Positions 1 through 5,647 of a DNA stretch of 5,647 nt are shown one piece after another. The translations under genes were made by a program, and so were the position numbers. Source of the stretch: an uncultured Clostridia bacterium (lineage in GTDB: Bacteria > Bacillota > Clostridia > Oscillospirales > QAKW01); assembly GCA_944387905.1 (NCBI GenBank), contig CALXGU010000111.1, positions 1 through 5,647 of the forward strand. The letters are read 5' to 3'. Below the pieces are notes generated by a model. It was not told the origin of the DNA. It saw only the letters and a list, made by a program, of their open reading frames with translations, and did no database searches. Within the stretch, counting starts at the first letter, position 1, and the number at the start of each line of letters is the position of its first letter.

Positions 1-1137
1 TCCGGGACAGCTGACAATTGCGCCCTTAGCTTCCAGTGAAGATATGATCCCCAAAACCTGAGAAACGGGGATATTTGTACGATCGATTATGTAATCGGCA
101 GTCACTTCTCTGTGACTCATAAGAGCAAATACTTTCTGCTCATCCTCATCCAGCTGTTTTATAATAACACGTTTAAAATCCTCAGCTTTCAAAAATTGAT
201 CTTCTTCTGACTTTTTAAGTAAGTTTATTTGTTCTTTTTCAGAACATTTAATCAAAACATCTTTATACTTGGGAAGATATGTTTCAAGAACGTCTTCATA
301 ACCCAGAATAGGAGTTGCGCCGTCTTTGATAAGCAAATTTGAACCCTTGGATTGGACCATATCGATATTAGCCGGCACAGCAAATACATCTCTGCCCTGA
401 TCGGCGGCGTATCCTGCCGTAATAAGTGAGCCGCTTGCCTGAGGAGCTTGTGTAACGATTGTACCCAAAGACAAGCCGCTCAGTATTCTGTTGCGTTCAT
501 GATATGCATATTTACTTGTCTTTTCATTCGGCAGATGCTCTGATATTACAACACCATTATATCGTATATTTTTAAATTTATACTTATTTGCGTAATTGGT
601 TGCAATAAGTCCGTCAGGAAGAACCATAATAACGCTTCTGTCGGATTTGACAGCGCTTTCCATTGCGATGGAGTCTATACCTTTGGCTACTCCGCAGGCA
701 ATAGTAAATCCGCACGCGGCAAGCATGCCGCTTATATATGTCGTGGTGACCTCACCGTAGGTTGTGCAGTCTCTTGTTCCTACAATAGTAATACATGGCT
801 TTGAGAAAGCTTTTTCATAATTGCCATAATAAAACAGCACGCACGGAGGGTTGTCGATTTGTTTTAACAATTCGGGATAGTCTTCATCTTCAATAGTTGT
901 TATGCCGATAGAGTTGGCTTTGCAAAGACGGTATGTCTGAGTTGCGGCAGTAAGATCTTTATCCAAAATCATGTTTTTGTCTTTATCTGTCAAAAACCCG
1001 AGATTTTCAAGATCTTTTTCGGTGCAAGAGTATATCGAATTGATATTTCCCATTGCTTTATAGATTTTGTAGGTCTTAAGGCTTCTGTCATTAAGTGCGG
1101 TTTTGAGCCAAATCCATAGAATATGATTTTCATTCAT
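1..1137 (-). CDS. dprA: DNA-processing protein DprA (Smf), 3' end cut by window edge
   Basis: DprA binds incoming single-stranded DNA in the cytoplasm and loads RecA during natural transformation; it is also widely kept in species not known to be competent. I translated 379 codons with no stop. The N-terminal helical region (about 1-75) has the usual DprA look. The Rossmann-fold core starts at YPELLKQIDNPPCVLFYYGN (about 87-106), then VGTRDCTTYGE (119-129), CGVAKGID (148-155, usually SGxARGID), ERNRILSGLS (214-223), SGSLITA (235-241), QGRDVFAVPANID (247-259, usually AVPG) and GSNLLIKDGA (265-274). A winged-helix-like tail (about 320-379) ends in LEAKGAIVSCPG, so only a few residues plus the stop are missing. 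The ATG at 1137 overlaps the end of the upstream methyltransferase gene by 8 bp (ATGAATGA). The only purine-rich stretch upstream (GGGAG, 1154-1158) lies 16 nt away, so translation is probably coupled. Family assignment is very secure; activity or competence is not shown. Confidence 0.96.
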   Translation of the reverse strand, partial: MNENHILWIWLKTALNDRSLKTYKIYKAMGNINSIYSCTEKDLENLGFLTDKDKNMILDKDLTAATQTYRLCKANSIGITTIEDEDYPELLKQIDNPPCVLFYYGNYEKAFSKPCITIVGTRDCTTYGEVTTTYISGMLAACGFTIACGVAKGIDSIAMESAVKSDRSVIMVLPDGLIATNYANKYKFKNIRYNGVVISEHLPNEKTSKYAYHERNRILSGLSLGTIVTQAPQASGSLITAGYAADQGRDVFAVPANIDMVQSKGSNLLIKDGATPILGYEDVLETYLPKYKDVLIKCSEKEQINLLKKSEEDQFLKAEDFKRVIIKQLDEDEQKVFALMSHREVTADYIIDRTNIPVSQVLGIISSLEAKGAIVSCPG

Positions 1138-1903
1138 TGTTTTGTCTTTTGTTCTCCCACAATATTATTGAAGCGGCTACCGCCGCATTAAGTGATTCGT
1201 TTTTTCCATCCATGGGTATATACATTCCAAAACTGCAGATCTGCATGATTTCGCTGGAAATACCGTTTCCCTCATTGCCGATTACAACAGCTTTTTTATA
1301 TGATTGGCAAAGTTTATCTATGGTTTTAAAATTCTTATCAAGACCTGTACCGATAATATCATACCCTTGTTTCTTTTTATAATTTAAAAAGTCTGTCAGC
1401 TGCGTTCGTATGAGTTTGAGTCTGAATGTGCTGCCCATTGCAGCTCTGAGAGCTTTTGGGGAATACGGGTCACAACAGTCAACGCTCAGGACTACGGTTT
1501 TTACACCGAACGCTTCGGCAGAGCGCAGGATTGCTCCGATATTAGATGGGTCCTGAATATTATCAAGTACAAGTATAAAAATATCGTCTGTATCAATAAT
1601 ATCGGTTTCTTTAATTTCGCAAACAGCGATAAAATCTTGAGGAGTAGTGAAAGACGATATTTTTTGCATGACATTCTGCGGTGATATAAAGACAGTATTG
1701 CAGTCAATAGCAGCCGGAAGTTCTGATAGATCTGCTTTTTCGTTTACAAAACAGTACCTTATTTTGTACTGAGCACTAACAAGTTCGCGTATAAGCTTGA
1801 TGCCTTCTGCAATAAACAGACCGCACTCGTGACGCTGCTTTGCCTGTTTTAACTTTACTGTATTTTTGACTGTTTTGTTTTGAGAGCTTGTTATTTTTTC
1901 CAT
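1130..1903 (-). CDS. TrmH/SpoU-family RNA 2'-O-methyltransferase
   Basis: Predicted S-adenosylmethionine-dependent SPOUT (trefoil-knot) enzyme that methylates the ribose 2'-OH of tRNA or rRNA. At 257 residues it has the usual length. The N-terminal substrate-binding subdomain (about 15-95) contains the typical FIAEGIKLIRE stretch. The three SpoU motifs are clear: LDNIQDPSNIGAILRSAEAFG (motif 1, about 113-133, with the conserved N and R), VVIGNEGNGIS (motif 2, about 206-216) and IPMDGKNESLNAAVA (motif 3, about 229-243). SPKALRAAMGS (about 148-158) is the usual region between motifs 1 and 2. I chose the ATG at 1903 over the TTG at 1927 because GAGGAG (1908-1913) sits just before it and MEKITSSQN is the typical family start. 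It is first in a transcription unit with dprA, whose start codon overlaps its stop. The target nucleotide cannot be read from sequence, so I give no symbol such as rlmB or trmH. Confidence 0.95.
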   Translation of the reverse strand: MEKITSSQNKTVKNTVKLKQAKQRHECGLFIAEGIKLIRELVSAQYKIRYCFVNEKADLSELPAAIDCNTVFISPQNVMQKISSFTTPQDFIAVCEIKETDIIDTDDIFILVLDNIQDPSNIGAILRSAEAFGVKTVVLSVDCCDPYSPKALRAAMGSTFRLKLIRTQLTDFLNYKKKQGYDIIGTGLDKNFKTIDKLCQSYKKAVVIGNEGNGISSEIMQICSFGMYIPMDGKNESLNAAVAASIILWENKRQNNE

Positions 1904-1907
1904 AATA

Positions 1908-1913
1908 CTCCTC
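1908..1913 (-). promoter_or_regulatory. Shine-Dalgarno sequence of the RNA methyltransferase gene
   Basis: GAGGAG on the minus strand lies 4 nt before the ATG at 1903. It decides the start codon: using the TTG at 1927 would put this site inside the coding sequence and add eight residues (ending LRSI) that do not look like the family N-terminus. The spacing is somewhat short, but the match is strong. Confidence 0.8.
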
Positions 1914-1944
1914 AGCCGGAATGTCAAATTCTAAAAACATTCCT

Positions 1945-1972
1945 ATTATAATATATTTTTTGAAAATTACAA
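1945..1972 (-). promoter_or_regulatory. Sigma-A-like promoter for the methyltransferase-dprA unit
   Basis: Read on the minus strand, TTGTAA (1967-1972, 4 of 6 matches to TTGACA) is followed after 16 bp by a perfect TATAAT (1945-1950). Transcription would start near 1938, giving a leader of about 35 nt that contains the GAGGAG ribosome binding site. The site lies in the AT-rich gap between the divergent methyltransferase and sipL genes. The -10 match and position are good; in DNA this AT-rich, chance matches are possible, so mapping the 5' end would settle it. Confidence 0.65.
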
Positions 1973-2074
1973 GACTTTTTTATTTTTTGAAAAAACAACG
2001 GTAATATTTTGAATAAAAAATAAATATAAATTGAATAAAGAATATGCCATAAATACGGCGGAACGGAGATAGCT

Positions 2075-3583
2075 ATGGACTGCAATATAATCAAAAATAA
2101 TATTTATTCGTGTAAAACGGTTTATGAAAGCTTTTCTGAGGAAAAAATTGATTTTGATATTGTCATACCCGATTATTGTGCAGAGGCTGTCAGGATATTA
2201 AAATGCGATGTACAGCCTGTTATAAGCTCAAAGACCATAGACGGTGACAGGCTTATCATAGAAGGCGTATGCACAGTCAATGTTATATATGCCGATCAAC
2301 AGACAGGAGCTGTCAGGTCTATCATAGAATCGACGTCTTTCACACAAACTTGCATGCTGAAAGAACAGCTTTCAGCATACAGAATAAAAATAAAAATGCG
2401 GACATCGAATGTAAGCTGCCGGCTGCAGAATTCACGCAGAATAAGCGTAAAGGCGGTTATTGGTATAGCCGCAAAGGTGACAGGAAATGCACAGACAAGT
2501 ATAATAGAGGGTATTGAGGACTGCGATGTAGAAACGCTGTTTGACACCGTACAGGCATGTACATATATAAACAGCGGAGAAGCCGATGTTCGAATAAGCT
2601 CGGAAATAGAGCTGGCGATGCCTGTTGTAGATATAATCAAATGTGACGGATGCATATCAGTCAGTGAAATAAAAGTGATAAATGATAAAGTTATTATAAA
2701 AGGAGAGGCGGTCATTGATTGTCTTTACACAACCGGAGAAATGATCAATGATCTTGAATCGGCACAGACAGTCATACCATTTAACGAGATAGTTGATGTT
2801 GACGGCGCGGTAGAGGACGGTCATGGCGAAGCAGAGTGTGAAATTATAAGTATACGCTGTGATATATCGGATCAGTCAAACATGATAAATATAGAGATTG
2901 ATGCCAGAGCACAAGTCAGCGCATACAATGATACACAGATCAAACTGTTAAAAGATGTATATTCACGAACTTTTGATCTTCAGACTCAGACAGCTCAGAT
3001 AAATATTGAATCATTGTCAGACAGTATAATGTTTTCCGAATCAGTAAAAAATAACGTTGAAATTGATCTGCAAGACGCAAGAATATGTGACGTGATGTTG
3101 AAACCGGTAGTTAAAAATATATCATACTGTGACGGGTCGTTGATCATTGAAGGTGATATCAACGTAAGCATATACGCCGCTAATAATGATGAATACAGAT
3201 TTACCGATAAATCCGTACCGTTCAGTATAGAAAGAGCTTTTACAAAAAACGACAGTACCATGAGATGTGAGGCTGTTGTCTGTGCCGAAAATATAAATTA
3301 TACAATGCCTGATGAAACGACCTTGGAATTCAAAGCGGATATGCTTTTTAATGTGCTTGTATTTTCAAGCAATAAATATACAGTGATCGACAATATAGAA
3401 AAAAGCGAAGATTCCAGCGCATGTTTCGGCTCAAAATTTATTCTGTATTATGCCGATAAGGGAGAGGATCTGTGGGATATCGCCAAAAAATATCATACGT
3501 CTGTAGATATAATAAAACGAGATAATACACTTGATAACAGTATAATTACTGAAAATAAAATGTTATTGATATCAGGAAATTAA
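2075..3583 (+). CDS. sipL: SipL-like spore coat morphogenesis protein (SPOCS repeats + LysM)
   Basis: This 502-residue protein matches the SipL architecture: SPOCS-type (DUF3794) segments followed by a C-terminal LysM domain. In Clostridioides difficile, SipL is made in the mother cell and binds SpoIVA through its LysM domain, which is needed for coat localisation around the forespore. The sequence shows three related beta-rich segments at about 25-135, 178-285 and 328-430. They share patterns such as VQPVISSK..GDRLIIEG...V.VIY, IIKCDGCISVSEIKVINDKV and MLKPVVKNISYCDGSLIIEG. LysM covers about 456-499 (YYADKGEDLWDIAKKYHTSVDIIKRDN). There is no signal peptide or membrane segment, as expected for a cytosolic protein acting at the forespore surface. 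The ATG at 2075 has GGAG 6 nt upstream. The gene stands alone, and its stop overlaps the terminator stem. Domain calls are firm. Orthology to SipL rather than another SPOCS-LysM paralogue is inferred from length and domain order. Confidence 0.87.
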   Translation: MDCNIIKNNIYSCKTVYESFSEEKIDFDIVIPDYCAEAVRILKCDVQPVISSKTIDGDRLIIEGVCTVNVIYADQQTGAVRSIIESTSFTQTCMLKEQLSAYRIKIKMRTSNVSCRLQNSRRISVKAVIGIAAKVTGNAQTSIIEGIEDCDVETLFDTVQACTYINSGEADVRISSEIELAMPVVDIIKCDGCISVSEIKVINDKVIIKGEAVIDCLYTTGEMINDLESAQTVIPFNEIVDVDGAVEDGHGEAECEIISIRCDISDQSNMINIEIDARAQVSAYNDTQIKLLKDVYSRTFDLQTQTAQINIESLSDSIMFSESVKNNVEIDLQDARICDVMLKPVVKNISYCDGSLIIEGDINVSIYAANNDEYRFTDKSVPFSIERAFTKNDSTMRCEAVVCAENINYTMPDETTLEFKADMLFNVLVFSSNKYTVIDNIEKSEDSSACFGSKFILYYADKGEDLWDIAKKYHTSVDIIKRDNTLDNSIITENKMLLISGN

Positions 3584-3617
3584 ATCAAGCCGTATGCTAA
3601 CGCATACGGCTTGATTT
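3582..3617. terminator. Bidirectional intrinsic terminator between convergent genes
   Basis: A perfect 16-bp inverted repeat (left arm 3582-3597, right arm 3602-3617) encloses a 4-nt loop, TAAC. The core is GC-rich (AAGCCGTATGC) and AT pairs flank it. Downstream on the plus strand comes TTTTATTAATAAAA; on the minus strand the stem is followed by ATTTAATTTCC. The arm starts on the second base of the sipL stop codon (3581-3583), and the opposing gene's stop (3620-3622) is 2 bp from the other arm. The structure therefore fills essentially the whole 36-bp gap and probably ends transcription in both directions, more strongly for sipL because of its better T run. Confidence 0.92.
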
Positions 3618-3619
3618 TA

Positions 3620-4561
3620 TTAATAAAATGTAGCAAGCTCTTGCTCGGGAGCAAGTGAGAGTTCAAGACTTTGTGAGTGTAAAACAGGTCCTTTTGATTC
3701 GTATATTCCGTTATATTCTAATTTTACAACAGCATTTACATATACCCAGTCACGTGTTTTAAACTGTTCTTTTCCGTTATACAAAAGGACCAGTCCGCCG
3801 AAGGTTATGTCTTCGGCACAGCACGTCATTATGTGTCTGCCGACTATATAAGTGTTTGGCGCCATTGCTTTGTCTTTACCGATTAGACCTTTAAAGCATA
3901 CTGTTTTGCCATTGTATTTTTCGGACTCTTCCATTAAATCTCTATACCAAATTGCAAAATCTTTATCCTGAATCTCAATTATTTCTGCATTTATATCAAA
4001 AGGCAGAGGATCGGCAAACTCATCATATTCTATTTCACCGTCTGTGTATTCATAGATGATTCCAGCGCTTCTGCTGAATGTGCGTACCTCCTTATGATAC
4101 TTCATTAAGTCGCTGTGTTTTTCAACTCTGTTGAAAATAACTGTTTCACATGTTTTCATTTTATCCGCGACAAGATTTCTCATATTTGCGTTATACACAA
4201 AAAAAGTAGAGGCATCAACAAAAAGCATCTCCTGGTAAATCAGCCAGTTATCAGGCAAATTTTCATATAATAGGTTCAATTCCCACATTCCGTTATATTC
4301 GATAAGAACACGCTGCATACGATATTTTTTTTGCAGACTGATCATTTGTTGAGAGGTAAGATCATCTTTACTTTCAATAGTATGGAAAAACACGCTGTCA
4401 GACGGAAATTTTGAAGGTTCATATTCAACCTCTCCCTCTTCACATAAAATCACAAGCGTGCGTTCTCCGTCGTAAAAGCGCGGATCTTCAAGAGTCTCTT
4501 GGATAAACTTTGTTTTTCCGGCATCGAGAAATCCGGTAAAAAGATATACAGGCATTTCCAT
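3620..4561 (-). CDS. Degenerate CobW/G3E GTPase-like domain fused to YcgQ/DUF1980-like domain
   Basis: This 313-residue protein has two parts. Residues 1 to about 180 follow the G3E/COG0523 GTPase layout in eroded form: Walker A GFLDAGKT (10-17) lacks the second Thr, CEEGEVEY (40-47) stands where NExGEIGID is expected, and VLIEYNGMWE (85-94) replaces the I.EPSG Walker B region. FNRVE (143-147) replaces NKxD, and the CxCC metal motif is absent. From about 200 to 313 it resembles the soluble C-terminal domain of YcgQ/TIGR03943 proteins: YNGKTVCFKGLIG, then RHIMTCCAEDITFGGL (242-257, vicinal cysteines), then DWVYV (271-275). No membrane segments are visible, unlike full YcgQ proteins. The gene lies 17 bp after a canonical G3E gene and was probably cotranscribed with it. 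AAGGAG (4575-4580) overlaps that gene's stop but sits 13 nt from the ATG. I infer a role in metal trafficking with its neighbour. Whether it still binds or hydrolyses GTP is doubtful. Confidence 0.85.
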   Translation of the reverse strand: MEMPVYLFTGFLDAGKTKFIQETLEDPRFYDGERTLVILCEEGEVEYEPSKFPSDSVFFHTIESKDDLTSQQMISLQKKYRMQRVLIEYNGMWELNLLYENLPDNWLIYQEMLFVDASTFFVYNANMRNLVADKMKTCETVIFNRVEKHSDLMKYHKEVRTFSRSAGIIYEYTDGEIEYDEFADPLPFDINAEIIEIQDKDFAIWYRDLMEESEKYNGKTVCFKGLIGKDKAMAPNTYIVGRHIMTCCAEDITFGGLVLLYNGKEQFKTRDWVYVNAVVKLEYNGIYESKGPVLHSQSLELSLAPEQELATFY

Positions 4562-4574
4562 AAAAGAATATAAT

Positions 4575-4580
4575 CTCCTT
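4575..4580 (-). promoter_or_regulatory. Shine-Dalgarno overlapping the upstream stop codon
   Basis: AAGGAG on the minus strand shares bases with the TAA stop (4579-4581) of the upstream GTPase gene, forming TAAGGAG. The spacing to the ATG at 4561 is 13 nt, longer than the usual 5-9; the next in-frame ATG (4555) is further still. No in-frame ATG, GTG or TTG lies between. This arrangement suggests that ribosomes finishing the first gene restart on the second. Confidence 0.7.
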
Positions 4581-5647
4581 AGTCAAAAAGCTTTTCAAGC
4601 TCTTTTTCATTAATTTTAGCACCGATAACGCAGACTCTGCCAGTTATATCAGCGCCGCCGTTTCTGATATCTGGCTGCCCGGGCACATAGTCAAAATGGA
4701 TCCATTCACCATTTTCGGATACAACAATTCCTTTTGCACGTAAAATATCGCCGTATACTTTATTATCTTCAAGACGGTTGAGGATAGTTTCAAGTTCAGC
4801 TTTACTGAATTTTTTAGATGTTTGCTTTCCCCAACTTGTAAACACCTCGTCTGCGTGGTGATGGCCGTGCTCATGATGATTATGGCAGCCGCATTCGCAT
4901 TCTTCGTGATGGTGCTCGTGGTCGTGATGCTCATGGTGCTCGTGGTCGTGATCCTCATGGTGATGCTTGTGCTCGTGATGATCATGATGGTCATGACAAC
5001 TACAGTCACATTCATCGCCATGCTCATGATCGTGGATATTGTCAGCGCTTATCAAAGCTTTTATAAAATGCTCATTATCCGATTCTATCGCATCTAACAG
5101 CTGTTTTCCTGTCACTTTTTCCCATGATGTAACAGAAATAACAGCATTCGGATTCAAAGATTTGATAACATCGGTACATGAATTTATCTTTTCTTCAGGC
5201 AAACCGTCTGTATGGCTCAAAATAACTGTTTTTGCACTTATTATTTGATTGTCAAAAAACTCACCGAAGTTTTTATGGTAAACTTTAAAACGAGAAGCAT
5301 CTGCAACAGTTGAAAAGCTGTTTAACTTTACATTATCATTCAAAACAGTTTTTACGGCGGTGATAACATCCGAAAGCTTGCCGACACCTGACGGCTCGAT
5401 AATTATTCTGTCAGGAGAATATTCAATAATAACCTTTTCAAGAGCTTTGGAAAAGTCTCCGGAAAGTGAACCGCAAATACAGCCGCTGTTCATTTCGGTT
5501 ACTGTAATACCGGTGTCTTTTAAAAAACCTCCGTCAATACCTATTTCTCCAAATTCATTTTCAATTATAACGATTTTTTCTGCGCCTAACGCATCTGCGA
5601 CTATTTTTTTTATAAGAGTCGTTTTACCGGCACCTAAAAATCCTGAT
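4579..5647 (-). CDS. CobW/COG0523 (G3E) GTPase metallochaperone with His/Cys-rich loop, 5' end cut by window edge
   Basis: A P-loop GTPase of the family that delivers or inserts metals (zinc, cobalt, nickel). I read 355 residues, starting at Walker A: GFLGAGKTT (visible residues 2-10), the switch motif NEFGEIGID (30-38), GCICG (55-59, where the family usually has CxCC) and IIIEPSGVGK (81-90, Walker B region). ILSHTDG (142-148) stands at the NKxD position, with Asn and Lys missing. A His/Cys-rich loop (205-264) joins this to a CobW C-terminal domain (about 268-355) with GDILRAKG (299-306). Only about 5-10 N-terminal residues lie beyond the window. The ATG at 5493 is not the start, because the P-loop is encoded upstream of it. 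It is followed 17 bp later by a G3E-like/YcgQ-like fusion gene. The long His loop favours zinc or nickel handling, but the metal is not provable from sequence. Any Zur or other operator would be off-window. Confidence 0.93.
   Translation of the reverse strand, partial: SGFLGAGKTTLIKKIVADALGAEKIVIIENEFGEIGIDGGFLKDTGITVTEMNSGCICGSLSGDFSKALEKVIIEYSPDRIIIEPSGVGKLSDVITAVKTVLNDNVKLNSFSTVADASRFKVYHKNFGEFFDNQIISAKTVILSHTDGLPEEKINSCTDVIKSLNPNAVISVTSWEKVTGKQLLDAIESDNEHFIKALISADNIHDHEHGDECDCSCHDHHDHHEHKHHHEDHDHEHHEHHDHEHHHEECECGCHNHHEHGHHHADEVFTSWGKQTSKKFSKAELETILNRLEDNKVYGDILRAKGIVVSENGEWIHFDYVPGQPDIRNGGADITGRVCVIGAKINEKELEKLFD
4855..5034 (-). other. His/Cys-rich metal-binding loop with duplicated CxCxCH modules
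   Basis: This 60-codon segment of the first GTPase contains 29 His and 6 Cys, most of the rest being Asp and Glu. Two similar modules bracket it: DECDCSCHDHHDH (coding about 4978-5016) and EECECGCHNHHEH (coding about 4867-4905). Between them lies an almost pure His/Asp/Glu stretch. It lies between the G domain and the CobW C-terminal domain, where many COG0523 proteins carry a His-rich linker. It probably binds or stores metal ions. Confidence 0.85.
4909..4962. repeat. 24-bp tandem repeat, about 2.25 copies, inside the His-rich loop
   Basis: Bases 4909-4938 match 4933-4962 at 29 of 30 positions, with a 20-bp identical core (ATGGTGCTCGTGGTCGTGAT at 4909-4928 and 4933-4952). The only mismatch in that comparison is 4929 against 4953. 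The 24-bp unit is a whole number of codons and encodes an octapeptide of the HDHEHHEH type, so copy-number change by slippage would keep the reading frame. Confidence 0.85.

Larger units (their letters stand above)
1904..2074. other. AT-rich divergent intergenic region
   Basis: This 171-bp gap separates the divergently transcribed methyltransferase-dprA unit and sipL. It carries the minus-strand promoter described separately and the sipL ribosome binding site (GGAG, 2065-2068, 6 nt before the ATG). No convincing sigma-A promoter for sipL was found. CATAAATA at 2048-2055 partly resembles a sigma-E -10 element (CATACA-T type), which would suit a mother-cell sporulation gene, but I see no good -35 at the expected distance. 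Runs of A and T dominate 1955-2045. No open reading frame of note and no structured RNA were seen. Confidence 0.6.

Noticed and set aside
1137..1382. Plus-strand open frame across the end of the methyltransferase gene
   Set aside because: Antisense shadow of conserved SpoU motifs 2 and 3, with no supporting signals.
1925..1927. TTG as start of the RNA methyltransferase
   Set aside because: It would bury the GAGGAG ribosome binding site in the gene and add eight residues not typical of the family; the ATG at 1903 fits better.
2296..2715. Antisense open frame within sipL
   Set aside because: No ribosome binding site or recognisable domain; the sense strand encodes continuous SPOCS-type sequence.
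4644..5027. Minus-strand open frame rich in Met, Thr and Ile
   Set aside because: It is a shifted reading of the same His-rich coding repeat and has no family features; the true frame has clear G3E motifs on both sides.
4861..5034. Possible CRISPR-like or minisatellite array
   Set aside because: The repetition is short-period, codon-phased and explained by a His/Asp/Glu-rich protein loop; there are no unique spacers.
4822..5097. Plus-strand open frame that looks like a very hydrophobic Met/Val/Leu-rich membrane protein
   Set aside because: It is the reverse complement of the His/Asp/Glu-rich loop: CAT and CAC His codons read backwards become ATG and GTG (Met, Val). It lies wholly inside a well-supported gene.
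5491..5493. ATG as start of the first GTPase
   Set aside because: The same frame stays open to the window edge and encodes Walker A and NExGEIGID upstream of this ATG, so the real start lies off-window.

Overview
The window looks like part of the chromosome of an AT-rich, endospore-forming member of the Clostridia (Bacillota), perhaps Oscillospiraceae/Ruminococcus-like. This inference rests on a SipL-type SPOCS+LysM spore-coat morphogenesis protein, strong purine-rich Shine-Dalgarno sequences, AT-rich intergenic DNA and clostridial-style G3E GTPases. There are five protein-coding genes in three transcription units. No RNA genes, insertion sequences or CRISPR arrays were seen.

Left unit (minus strand, about 1-1972): a sigma-A-like promoter at 1945-1972 drives a TrmH/SpoU-family RNA 2'-O-methyltransferase (1130-1903). 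This is followed, with an 8-bp overlap, by dprA (1137 down past the left edge), the RecA-loading DNA-processing protein. The dprA ORF is open across the whole window and lacks only its last few residues plus stop.

Middle unit (plus strand, 2075-3583): a 502-residue protein with three SPOCS-type (DUF3794) segments and a C-terminal LysM domain, best read as SipL, which links SpoIVA to the forespore in clostridial coat assembly. It is transcribed divergently from the methyltransferase across a 171-bp AT-rich gap. It ends in a perfect 16-bp stem hairpin that begins inside its own stop codon and probably terminates both this gene and the convergent unit from the right.

Right unit (minus strand, 5647 down to 3620): two adjacent CobW/COG0523 (G3E) family genes. 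The first, cut at its N-terminus by the window edge, keeps Walker A and the NExGEIGID switch but has CICG instead of CxCC, a weak NKxD motif, and a 60-residue His/Cys-rich loop with 29 His and two CxCxCH modules. The second, 17 bp downstream, has an eroded G3E GTPase domain without a CxCC motif. It is joined to a C-terminal domain resembling the soluble part of YcgQ/TIGR03943 (DUF1980) proteins. Together they suggest a metal-trafficking pair, probably zinc, in which an active GTPase metallochaperone works with a degenerate paralogue. This pair is the least ordinary content of the window; the other genes are well-known families.
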